From Ichthyosporea sp. XGB-2017a (Eukaryota > Opisthokonta > Ichthyosporea), in assembly GCA_002811675.1 (NCBI GenBank), contig PDIM01010325.1, positions 85,591 through 149,590 of the forward strand: 64,000 bases of DNA. The letters are read 5' to 3'. Position numbers and translations under genes: made by a program. Numbering within the stretch: the first letter of the stretch is position 1; each line of letters begins with the position of its first letter. The notes under the pieces were generated by a model. That model did no database searches. It was not told the DNA's origin and was given only the letters and a program-made list of their open reading frames with translations. Shown here piece after piece: positions 10,591 through 19,722 of the stretch.

Positions 10591-13500
10591 ATGGCGGGAA
10601 TTAAAAGGCGATTCAATGACAAGGCAAGAAGGACAAGGGACACTTCTCGGGGTGTGGGGAAAGCTGGGGAAGAAGAAGATTCAAATAGGTTAATAATAGT
10701 AAAAAAGCCAAAGAGCAAGGTTGATGAAAATGCAGAGGCCGCTCCCAAAAGGAAAAAGCTAAGTGGGAAACAGAGAAAAAGATTGGAAAAAATCATAGAA
10801 AGAAGGGAGAAGAAAAAACAAAGGGGTGAGCTATTGGAATCTTTGAAAAGTAGTCAAATATCCGCAGAGCAATTACAGAAATTGCAGTCCACTTCACGGA
10901 TAGGCTTTGATTTGGGGCGAAAAGTGGCCAAGGAACCGAATGGGTGGGCGGAGCGGAAAAGCACCCAGTGGCAAGATGCTGCTGATTCTTCAGAATCAGA
11001 CTCGGCAGAAAGTGAAGTTATGGAAGAAACAATTACCCCACTGACCGGATATCGCAACGCCGATTTTTCATCCGCTGCGGAAGTCGTGGATGATAGTTTT
11101 GAAAGCAAAGAAAAAGAAAACATTGTTGATACTGAATGCGTATTGACACCTAAAGTGGAAGAAAAGGAAGGCGGTTCTGAAGTTAGTGAGAAAGTGAAAA
11201 GATCATTTTATGTAAACGTCCAGAGGGACCCGGAAATCCAAGCTTCGAGACTTAATCTTCCTATTATAGGAGAAGAACAAGTGGTAATGGAAGCACTTCT
11301 TGAAAATGATTGTATTATATTGAGTGGTGAAACGGGTAGTGGTAAAACAACACAGTTACCTCAGTTTCTGTACGAAGCGGGCTATGGGAACACAGAAAGC
11401 GATCACCCAGGCATGATTGCAATCACAGAACCACGACGTGTGGCAGCTGTCAGTATGTCCAAACGAGTGGCCGGGGAACTCTCACTTCCGTTAAGTAAAG
11501 TCTCATACCGTATCAGATATGAAGGTACTGGCTCAGACTCTTCGCAAATTATGTTTATGACTGATGGTGTGTTATTGAAAGAAGTAGAAGCCGATTTTAC
11601 TTTGAGCAAATACTCCGCCGTCATTGTTGACGAAGCACACGAAAGAAGCGTTAATACCGATATATTGATAGGGTTGCTTTCTCGTATAGTTCCCCTTAGA
11701 AGGAAGCTAGCTGAAGAAAAAAGGGTTCTGAAAAATGGTAGCACTGTCTACCCTTTGAAATTGATTGTTATGTCAGCGACTCTTCGAGTTGAAGACTTTG
11801 TGAGTAACAGCCGATTGTTCCCATCCCCACCCCCTGCATTGAATGTTGAAGCCCGTCAATTTCCAGTTACCATGCATTTTAATCGAAGAACCCCAAAAAT
11901 TGACTATGTCACTGAAGCAGTGAAAAAAGTTTCAAAGATACATCGCAAGCTCCCCCATGGTGGTATCCTTGTATTTGTTACAAGCCAACGCGAGGTTGCT
12001 GCAATCTGTGCAAAGTTACGTTCCATGTTTCCAAAAGGCAAGATTGCACAAAAAACGAATACGAGTGATATTCCCAGTGATGCTAATGAGGTTGATGGGG
12101 AACTATCGAGTGACGAAGAAGAAGACCTTGAAACACTGGAGGACAATGGTGAAGAGTATTCTGGTAAAGATTTAGAAGAAAAGGGGCTTTCAAATCTCAA
12201 GTCATATAATGGCCAAAGCAGCGAAGCGTGTATGCCATTGCAAGTATTGCCCCTATATTCTCTGCTTCCGAGCAGTGAGCAGATGAAAGTATTTGCTCCT
12301 GTTCCGGAAGGCACGCGTCTTTGCGTTGTATCCACAAATGTTGCTGAAACCTCGCTGACTATTCCGAACATCAAATATGTGGTAGATTCTGGTAAAGTTA
12401 AAGAAAAGGTATATGATGAAAGTACAGATATTTCAAGTTTTGAAATCAATTGGGTGTCCAAAGCGTCAGCAGACCAGCGCGCCGGTCGAGCTGGTAGAAC
12501 AGGGCCGGGCCATGTATATAGACTCTACTCCTCAGCTGTGTATAACGATGTTTTTAAAAAGTTTTCTGCTCCTGAAATTCAAAATATGCCAATTGAAGGT
12601 CTCGTATTGCAAATGAAATGCATGAACATTGATAATGTCTTGAACTTCCCCTTTCCAACGAACCCAGGGCAATCTGCTCTTGCAGCTGCAGAGAAGGTAC
12701 TTTGTCACTTGGGAGCTTTGGACAAGGATACTAAGAAAATTACAGCAGTGGGAAGGTTAATGGCCAAATTCCCTTTGGCACCTCGATTTTCCAAAATGCT
12801 TGTTGTTGGGATGAAGTATGATATTCTTGACTTTGTTATTGTTATAGTTTCTGCGCTGACTGTAAAAGATATATTCAACTTAGATGACAACAGTGGAATT
12901 GATGGCGATAAAGGTGTCATTGATGAAGATGATAATGAACGTTTGTCCAGGATTAAGTTTAAGCTACTTCAGAAGTGGGCATCGAAAAGTCATCATGACC
13001 AGAGCGATGTACTTACAATGCTTAAAGTGGTTGGAGCTTTTGAGTTTTCTGGTGGTAGTGAAGACTTCTGTGTAAAGAACGGATTGAGATTCAAGGCCCT
13101 CAAGGAAATACGAAAACTCCGTCGCCAGCTTACTAACATTGTCAATGCTATCCAAAATGAGTCGAAAGCAACGCTCAATCCAAAAATGAAACCACCATCA
13201 GGTCGTGAAGAAAAGCTACTTTGTCAAATAATACTTTCAGGGTTTGGTGATCATGTTGCAAAGCTTGCTGAAGAAAATGATAGCGCTAAAAGAATTGGAC
13301 TGCGTCGCTACCAGCTGATGAATAGTGATGAAGAAGCTTATTTGCATCCAACATCTTTCTGCGTTTCAACAAATCCGCGGTACGTTGTGTTTACCGAAAT
13401 TGTCAAAACTTCTAAAAACTACATGAAGGGTTGTACCGGAATTGCTTCGGGGTGGCTTTCTCAGGTTGTTCCTCACTTGTGCCATCTGTCAAAGCCAGTG

Positions 13501-13932
13501 CAGGGTGTACCGCCAAAGTATGATACCGAGGGCGATTTTGTGAGTTGTGTAGTTACGGGTAAATTCGGACCGAGGGGATGGGAGCTTCCTGCCGAAAAGG
13601 TTGAATATCCAGAGTGCATGGAAAAGTATCAATGGTTCGCAAAATTGTTGCTTGAAGGACAAATATTTACGGACTTAAAAGCGTACATTCCGAGTTTACT
13701 AAGCTCTCCCCATTTGCTGATCAAGAATTTTTCGAGCAAAAGATGCATGTCATTAATTCAGTCATTGATGGACTCAAAAATCTGTTCAAAGGAAGGGCTC
13801 CTGAAGCGATGGAAAGCCGATGAAACTCTTGAGAGCAAAAAGAAGAAATTGTTTCTCCTTGATGCTTATCTGCAGTGGATTCCCAAAGCTCGACATGGGG
13901 ATGTTATTTCAAACTGGCCACCAAAACAGTGA
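10591..13932 (+). CDS. DHX37: DEAH-box RNA helicase DHX37/Dhr1 (ribosome biogenesis)
   Basis: An 1113-residue helicase. It has a Lys/Arg-rich N-terminus, motif I GETGSGKT (G246-T253), motif II DEAH (D347-H350), motif III SAT, and motif VI QRAGRAGRTGPGH, followed by the HA2/OB region. An acidic insertion of about 40 residues (around residues 490-530, EDLETLEDNGEEYS) sits between the two RecA lobes, as in DHX37/Ecm16. Length is close to human DHX37 and shorter than yeast Ecm16. The family releases U3 snoRNA from the pre-18S rRNA during small-subunit assembly in the nucleolus. The ATG at 10591 is the first in frame and encodes a basic nuclear-type start (MAGIKRRFNDKARR). It converges with the LRR gene downstream. 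No intron is needed to maintain the frame. Confidence 0.92.
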   Translation: MAGIKRRFNDKARRTRDTSRGVGKAGEEEDSNRLIIVKKPKSKVDENAEAAPKRKKLSGKQRKRLEKIIERREKKKQRGELLESLKSSQISAEQLQKLQSTSRIGFDLGRKVAKEPNGWAERKSTQWQDAADSSESDSAESEVMEETITPLTGYRNADFSSAAEVVDDSFESKEKENIVDTECVLTPKVEEKEGGSEVSEKVKRSFYVNVQRDPEIQASRLNLPIIGEEQVVMEALLENDCIILSGETGSGKTTQLPQFLYEAGYGNTESDHPGMIAITEPRRVAAVSMSKRVAGELSLPLSKVSYRIRYEGTGSDSSQIMFMTDGVLLKEVEADFTLSKYSAVIVDEAHERSVNTDILIGLLSRIVPLRRKLAEEKRVLKNGSTVYPLKLIVMSATLRVEDFVSNSRLFPSPPPALNVEARQFPVTMHFNRRTPKIDYVTEAVKKVSKIHRKLPHGGILVFVTSQREVAAICAKLRSMFPKGKIAQKTNTSDIPSDANEVDGELSSDEEEDLETLEDNGEEYSGKDLEEKGLSNLKSYNGQSSEACMPLQVLPLYSLLPSSEQMKVFAPVPEGTRLCVVSTNVAETSLTIPNIKYVVDSGKVKEKVYDESTDISSFEINWVSKASADQRAGRAGRTGPGHVYRLYSSAVYNDVFKKFSAPEIQNMPIEGLVLQMKCMNIDNVLNFPFPTNPGQSALAAAEKVLCHLGALDKDTKKITAVGRLMAKFPLAPRFSKMLVVGMKYDILDFVIVIVSALTVKDIFNLDDNSGIDGDKGVIDEDDNERLSRIKFKLLQKWASKSHHDQSDVLTMLKVVGAFEFSGGSEDFCVKNGLRFKALKEIRKLRRQLTNIVNAIQNESKATLNPKMKPPSGREEKLLCQIILSGFGDHVAKLAEENDSAKRIGLRRYQLMNSDEEAYLHPTSFCVSTNPRYVVFTEIVKTSKNYMKGCTGIASGWLSQVVPHLCHLSKPVQGVPPKYDTEGDFVSCVVTGKFGPRGWELPAEKVEYPECMEKYQWFAKLLLEGQIFTDLKAYIPSLLSSPHLLIKNFSSKRCMSLIQSLMDSKICSKEGLLKRWKADETLESKKKKLFLLDAYLQWIPKARHGDVISNWPPKQ

Positions 13933-14104
13933 ACAATAAGCAGGATATATCCAAACAATAAGGTCACCCAAATGGTAATAAATAAGACTACCCGCCGGAT
14001 TGAATGTGAAATGCTATACTTTATTAATTAAATGAGGTTTTATGTACAGAAAAAATATGAATTTTAACAAAAAATAAATGTATGAATGGGTTAGTGCACT
14101 TGTT

Positions 14105-15142
14105 TCAAACAGAGGCAACGTCGTATTTCCCCATGATAGCTTTTCTTAGCTTTGCAAGAACAGCATCCTCTGAGACGTGCACTGTCTCCGAAAAATTCTC
14201 TTGATGGGACGAGCAAATAAATTGCTTTAGGGGAAGCCTATACTTTCCACAGAAATCCACAAATACAACCTTTTGCATCGCTGATTCAAAATAAACACCT
14301 CCGCAGTCCGGGTTTTCGCATAGTTTCGAGCTATTCAAATATTTTACAACAACTTTCGGTACGAACTCCGTATCATAGTCGATTTTTTTAGATATTATGT
14401 ATCGACCAGAAATTTCTCTCAAGGACGGTGCGGAATTCATACTTGACACAAATCTTGTCACAAATGGATTGTTACGCACACTAAGATTTTCAAGATTTTT
14501 AAGTCCTAGTATTTCAACTGGTAGAGTCTTGAGCTGATTTCCACTAACATCCAGCGTTACTAAGTTTGATAAATGCACAATCTCGTATGGAAGGCTAGCT
14601 AGCTGGTTACTCCCAATACATAAACCCTTTAGATTCTTCATCAGGCTTATGGTTTTTGGTATTTCCGTGATATTATTCCCATTCAAGAACAAAAATTCCA
14701 CTGCACAAGTTGAGCTAACACACTCCGGCACACTTGTTATCTTATTCCCTCCCAGCCACAAAACTTTCAATTCTTTCATTTTCAAAAGCTCCTCCGGAAT
14801 TTGGCTTAGTAGATTCCCCCCCAGACTCAACTCTTCTAAGCATGGAAGCTCGAACAAAAATCTGGGAATATATTCAATTCTGTTACAAGATAAGTCCAGC
14901 TTGCGCAAGCATTTCAAATCAGCAATAAACCCAGGTACCATATTGAGAGATAGGCCTCTTAGAGTCAGAATGTTAAGCTTGCTAAATGCTGCTATACCAT
15001 CCATGTTCAACTTGATATCAGGATTTTCCGACAAATCCAATTCATATACAAGTTCCCTTTTTTCCCATACGTGCTCAGGAACAGAGCTTAGACCCAGCCC
15101 ACTAAGGTCAAAACACATGTCCTCTTGTTCTTCCCCATTCAT
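14105..15142 (-). CDS. Leucine-rich-repeat protein, LRRC58-like
   Basis: A 345-residue protein with 8-9 regular leucine-rich repeats of about 23 residues (pattern LxxLxLxxNxLxxLP) from about residue 8 to 235. After them comes a compact C-terminal module containing CENPDCGGVYF and VFVDFCGKYRLPL followed by CSSH, a Cys/His arrangement that may bind zinc. The same VDFCGKYR-type module ends LRRC58-like proteins in animals, so I call it LRRC58-like. LRR proteins of this type act as protein-binding adaptors. A substrate is not predictable. There is no signal peptide or membrane segment, so it is probably cytosolic. Confidence 0.7.
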   Translation of the reverse strand: MNGEEQEDMCFDLSGLGLSSVPEHVWEKRELVYELDLSENPDIKLNMDGIAAFSKLNILTLRGLSLNMVPGFIADLKCLRKLDLSCNRIEYIPRFLFELPCLEELSLGGNLLSQIPEELLKMKELKVLWLGGNKITSVPECVSSTCAVEFLFLNGNNITEIPKTISLMKNLKGLCIGSNQLASLPYEIVHLSNLVTLDVSGNQLKTLPVEILGLKNLENLSVRNNPFVTRFVSSMNSAPSLREISGRYIISKKIDYDTEFVPKVVVKYLNSSKLCENPDCGGVYFESAMQKVVFVDFCGKYRLPLKQFICSSHQENFSETVHVSEDAVLAKLRKAIMGKYDVASV

Positions 15143-16070
15143 TTTCAGTCTATTACACCCAAACGTTCTCTAATAGAGTCTTCCAATATCCACACAATTC
15201 ACGAAACAGACAATCTTTTTTTTCCACGCACCGTATGCAAGCCAGTCTACTCAGACGTCAACACACACACCATGGGCGAATGCGCTACAGATTTGACAGG
15301 CCCGTGAAGCTAACACTTTGAGTCCATCCACAAGAAGCACAGTGCAAATCCACTCTCCTAGTCTCCTCAACTGGTCCCACTCCAACAGACAACAGGCAAG
15401 GAAGGGGGAGGGGGGAGTATCTATATCCTCGTCTATTTATGGCGAAATCCCACTGCAATACTATAGAGAATGGATAGTACTGCAGTAGTGTGGTTACTGT
15501 ACATACCAAAAAGCAAAACAGGTTGTCCAGAGTGCAGCCAATCACCGTGCAGGGTATTCCCGTTATGGGTGAAAGCCACAACTCTTGCCCAATCACAATG
15601 TTCCCAGATGATGCCCTTGTGCACTGTTCTGCGCAAATATCCCTCAAAAAATTGTAACAAGTTTTTGTGACTCAATATATTCCCTGTGGGGATTACTGCT
15701 CCATATTCCCTTCAGGGACCCCAATCGGGTACGAAATATTATTGTCTGCATTGTTCAATCAAGCGAACTTTTTATTAATTAGTGTTTTATTGATGTCTGA
15801 GTTAGACAACTGCTGTACAAGTGGTAGTCACAATAAGTTGATGTTCAACCTTCCTTGTTCCTTCCTGTTACTTTGCTAATGGACAAATGGCCAATCAATG
15901 GCACGAAGGGATGGAATAAATGGTAGAAAGGGACAGTACTACGGTACCTTTCTAAGATAGACGTATATATATAAACACAAAAGGAATACAATAGAATATA
16001 TTATACACTTATGTACTCGGAATAAATTATGCAATTACAAAAAGCAGCTCTTGTAACAGTTACAGGCGAG
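15143..16070. other. Intergenic region, no gene seen
   Basis: About 930 bases between two minus-strand genes, presumably holding the LRR gene promoter near 15150-15300 and the 3' end of the PQ-loop gene side near 15900-16070. Short ORFs here have no protein-like composition. I see no tRNA or strong repeat. Confidence 0.45.
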
Positions 16071-16952
16071 TTACGGGCGGGTTTCTGGAACGGTGGGGTA
16101 TGTGACATTTTCACGGGCGCCATTAATGCTCCCATACCTGATATGCGGAAAATCCTCTGCAAGCACACCAGTATCATTCGAAGGCTCCGATAGTCGCTTT
16201 CCTGGGGCTCGAATAACATAGTAGCAGCACAAACTCAAAAGAAGAAGCTGAAGTGAAGCCGTGGTAAAGAACGGAATCCATGTACTAATGTGGTGCTCAT
16301 CTCCCGTAGCCAAAAAGTAGCACCATACGTATGTCCCTGGGCATTGAATGGCAAGCATTGTTATACTCAATGAGCCAGGCGATTTTCTTTTGTATGTTTC
16401 ATACAGTTGGGGTGTGTACTGAAAGTATACAAGTATTAATGAGACCAAGCCTAAGAACTGAGCGTAGTCCCTCAAAGCAATCGAATATGGTCCGTGTGTC
16501 ACAGAGAGGCCAATTTGCACACATGCATGTGCAATAATTATTCCGATGTAGGAAGCAGCAAGTACTAAAGATAATCTCCAAGTCAGCTTCCTTTCACGTT
16601 TGTTTGTGAAGTACGCCACAAACAGAATAAAGACCATGCCCTGTGATAGCCATTGCACGCCCAGCTGCATCAACTTAAGTATATTTTTAAAGCAAATAGC
16701 TCCTCCCCATTCTGCGCAGCATGACACTTCCCTCCATCCCAGTATAAACTCATTCGAGACCGAGCAAAACGACGATACTGATCCCATGAACAAGAACCAT
16801 GGACTTATACCCTCACTGGTACCTCGACTGACTATATTGACGTGCTGTGGGAGGTATGAAAATATGATGCCAAATACGATACCAGTCTCGATGGCCGCCT
16901 CGGTATTTGTTGGTACGTCAGGAAATAAGCAATCGAACCTTTCCTCGATCAT
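16071..16952 (-). CDS. PQ-loop repeat (PQLC-type) seven-helix membrane transporter
   Basis: A 293-residue membrane protein with about seven hydrophobic segments and the two hallmark PQ loops: SYLPQHVNIVSRGTSEGIS (P35-Q36) and YFQYTPQLYETYKRKSPGS (P181-Q182), each followed by a Ser-Pro/Gly-Ser turn. The family includes lysosomal/vacuolar exporters of cystine and cationic amino acids and related uncharacterised fungal-type proteins. The spacing here fits the latter group. The C-terminal 50 residues are hydrophilic and probably cytosolic, with HIRYGS-type sequence. Substrate is unknown. The clean ATG at 16952 is used. Confidence 0.82.
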   Translation of the reverse strand: MIEERFDCLFPDVPTNTEAAIETGIVFGIIFSYLPQHVNIVSRGTSEGISPWFLFMGSVSSFCSVSNEFILGWREVSCCAEWGGAICFKNILKLMQLGVQWLSQGMVFILFVAYFTNKRERKLTWRLSLVLAASYIGIIIAHACVQIGLSVTHGPYSIALRDYAQFLGLVSLILVYFQYTPQLYETYKRKSPGSLSITMLAIQCPGTYVWCYFLATGDEHHISTWIPFFTTASLQLLLLSLCCYYVIRAPGKRLSEPSNDTGVLAEDFPHIRYGSINGARENVTYPTVPETRP

Positions 16953-17612
16953 GGGTAGGTAATGGTTTTAGTTAAACTTGGTTACTTTTGTCTTTTCGTC
17001 TTAATTCAATGCAATCAGTGAAAGATTTTTCACTACGCTATGTTTTTTTGTGCTGCGCGCAATAAATATGAACCTCCCTCTGGTATACTCGCTACTGGCA
17101 ATACCCTTCTACTCTGTTCGAGAATAAGCTCCAATAACAGTTTCTAATTCACTAGTATAAATCCCACCAAACTGTACTACTCTAAGGTAGTGCTGTAGCC
17201 TGGACTCAGCTTATAAGAGATAAACACACGAGGAGCGCCTCCAGTTTTGCTACCCACACAGGCCACAAGGTCATATTTTACATATTTCCTGCACAGTCGT
17301 CATGGCATTATGAATATGAAGGAAAAGACAAACACTATAGTAATTATGTAGTACCCCATTCACCCTAAACCTCCATGTAGCCCTAACCCTAGCTATAAGC
17401 AGGAATAATTATAGCGCCTCTAGAGCGTGGCCCTTCTTCCTGGTTCAGCGGCATTGTTACAGCTCCATGCAGGAGCCTCCAGAATTGCTCACAGCTCGCA
17501 AGTCGCAACACATCAACTCCCCCGCACACTCCCTCCCCCGCAGTAAGATTACAGCTGAGCTGCTAAACTCAGATTCTCGACTTGTCCTGGACACTTATAA
17601 ACAAATAGTGGG
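16953..17612. other. Divergent promoter region with telomere-like motifs
   Basis: A shared upstream region for the PQ-loop gene (-) and the FAM173-type gene (+). It carries CCCTAAAC at about 17363-17370 and TAACCCTA at 17384-17391, similar to motifs in other intergenic regions of this window. No coding potential is evident. Confidence 0.5.
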
Positions 17613-18629
17613 ATGTGGGGCTGTAGAGGATTGGCGTCGTGGGTAGTACCAGGTGGTTCCTGCCTGGCTACTACGCAGTATTTGCAACGAGGATCTAAGA
17701 TTGCCAAGTGCGATTCGAAACAAAGCCCGGACGGTAGCGTTTACGAAAGCAAAGGGAGTGGCAGAAGTGATGCTTTAGACTTTTTGAATAACGTGGATAC
17801 GAAAGAGGAGGACCAAAAGCATTCCTCAGTAAGCGGATGGAAAATTGGGCTTGGTATTGCAAGTTTTATTGGAATCGGGGCTTGCGTTGCAGGGCCATTC
17901 ATGGCACCAGCGTTGAGAAAATATTGCCTTCCATTTGTTCCAGCGGAAAAAAGCCAATTGCGGACTTTGATGGGGGCAATAGAGAAACATTATTTTGAAA
18001 ATTCTTCTCGGTTTCAACAAAATCCATCGAGTGGACAGAATGGTCGATATGGGATCACGGATCGTTCAAAACTCAAACTAGTGGATATCGGCTCTGGGGA
18101 TGGACGAGTTACCATTGAGGCTGCGAAGACTCTTGGTGTCCATGCAATTGGTAAGTGGCAATAGATTTCTTATGTGCCAGTTTGAAGGCTTTTAGGTACA
18201 CCTTAGCTTATTCCATTTCTTCCATTTCTACGACTTAGGTTATGAACTAAACCCGTGGCTGGTCTACTATTCCCGATACTCTGCTCTTAGGCAAGGGGCT
18301 GCTGCCTCAACAGAGTTTCACGTTAAAGGTAAATATATATAATATTGATCTTTTCTTCCAGTGTCCTGAACAAAATTTCTAATCCATTAGTGAACTCCCA
18401 CTGCCTAGACCTTTGGAAAACTGACCTCTCCCAGTTCGACGTTCTCACCGTTTTTGGGGTCGAAGAAATGATGGTCGATCTCGAAAAAAAACTTAGCAAA
18501 GAAATGAAACCCGATGCTGTGATCTTCGCTTGCAGATTTCAGTTCCCCACTTGGCAGCCCTTCTTTGAAACTGTGGATCGAAAGGGTAAAATGGGAACGG
18601 ATAGTGTGTGGGCATACAGGCGACAGTAA
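17613..18629 (+). CDS. FAM173/ATPSCKMT-type mitochondrial protein-lysine methyltransferase (3 exons)
   Basis: Exons 17613-18150, 18239-18328 and 18409-18629 (introns of 88 and 80 nt, both GT-AG) give 282 residues. Splicing was placed so that the family core reads through: LVDIGSGDGRVTIEAA (SAM-binding motif I), then GYELNPWLVYYSRY across intron 1, and K-DLWKTDLSQFDVL across intron 2. An N-terminal hydrophobic helix (GLGIASFIGIGACVAGPFM) is followed by LPFVPAEKSQL, both as in FAM173 proteins. Human members methylate lysines of the ADP/ATP carrier and of ATP-synthase subunit c in mitochondria, so an inner-membrane methyltransferase is likely. Which substrate applies cannot be told. Without splicing the exons look like separate short frames. 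Confidence 0.88.
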
Positions 18630-18681
18630 ATAAAAGGGGAGTGGCTGGTACACTTAATTCCATATTGACTGCTTCATTCTT

Positions 18682-19255
18682 TCATCCTGTGAAACATTGC
18701 ACTAAGATATCGTCTACCAAAGACTTTACATCAAAGTCGTCACACGACATACTTTTTGTTTCTTTCTCTAAAGCTTGAAAATATAAATGAAGACGCAAGG
18801 CTTTGTTCTCCAACAGTTTCAGTGTAGCTTTACATTTTGTAGAGCATGGGGAGCCCTCACACAATCTTTGGAAAAAGAAGAAAGTCAGTATTCTATGTCG
18901 ACTATGATATGCACCAAGAAGAGTAATACAGTTACACAAACCTCATGTGAAAGACATCTCTGCCACTAAACTCTGTCATGGAAACTACTTTTTTGAACTC
19001 GTAGTACTCGTCTTCGATCTGATTAACCGAAATTGCACTAAGTTTTCGTGCTTCCACCACTTCATTTATTCGCCCTTTTAATCCACTACCAACACTTTTC
19101 GAAGTTCCATCTTCTATGCCACTCATACGATCTTCGCGAGGGGTGGAGCAAGCCCCAGCCACAAGCGCTTGATTAGCCATCTGCTCCTCCTCAGTAAGGG
19201 GAACAGTGGACTTCAAATCCAGCGCTGGAACATCCCGTTTCTTCAATTTGGACAT
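18682..19255 (-). CDS. Small hypothetical protein (2 exons)
   Basis: Exons 19255-18942 and 18865-18682, with a 76-nt GT-AG intron, encode 165 residues. The junction yields FHMRLCEGSPCSTKC in one frame. I do not recognise a family. The first half is polar and probably disordered. The second half (about residues 65-155) is predicted to be helical, with ENKALRLHLYFQALEKE and a Cys-rich short loop. Its 3' end lies only 52 bases from the convergent methyltransferase gene. A helical component of some nuclear complex would be a guess, so no function is assigned. Confidence 0.6.
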
Positions 19256-19722
19256 TACTCTTCACTTATGCTCAAGCTACAAACAAATCAAGCAGTCTCT
19301 CACTCAGCTCGAGTAGAGCCAGTTGGTAGTTGACACTTCCCAAAGAACAAAGACTTCCTCTCTCTCTCTGACTTCTGAGTCTCTGTCCTTCCCTAACCTC
19401 TCTCGACCAGAAATTGCAATTTGCAGCGCCTTGTAAAAGTTGTAACAAACAAAAAGTGAAACAATAATAATAATAATAGTCGGGTGGCCACTGGCCGTGC
19501 CTCTCCTCCTGGCTCTGTGAACTGTTGCTTGGATTTGCCTCTCTCTGTGTGTGTGTGTGTGTGTGTGGCATTATGGAAGTGGGCCATTGAGTCACAACGA
19601 GTAGTTACTATTAGGTTATTTATATATGGAGAGTGGAAGAAGGGGTGGAGTACAGGCTTTATTGCTGATTAGCGTGTTTTGATAGTTGGGTGTTCGTTTG
19701 CGATTCTATTGACATCAACAAT
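19256..19722. other. Divergent promoter region with GT microsatellite
   Basis: A shared upstream region for the small unknown gene (-) and INTS7 (+). A (GT)n microsatellite lies near 19546-19567. The INTS7 frame is open to a GTG at 19690, but the first ATG is at 19723. Confidence 0.55.
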
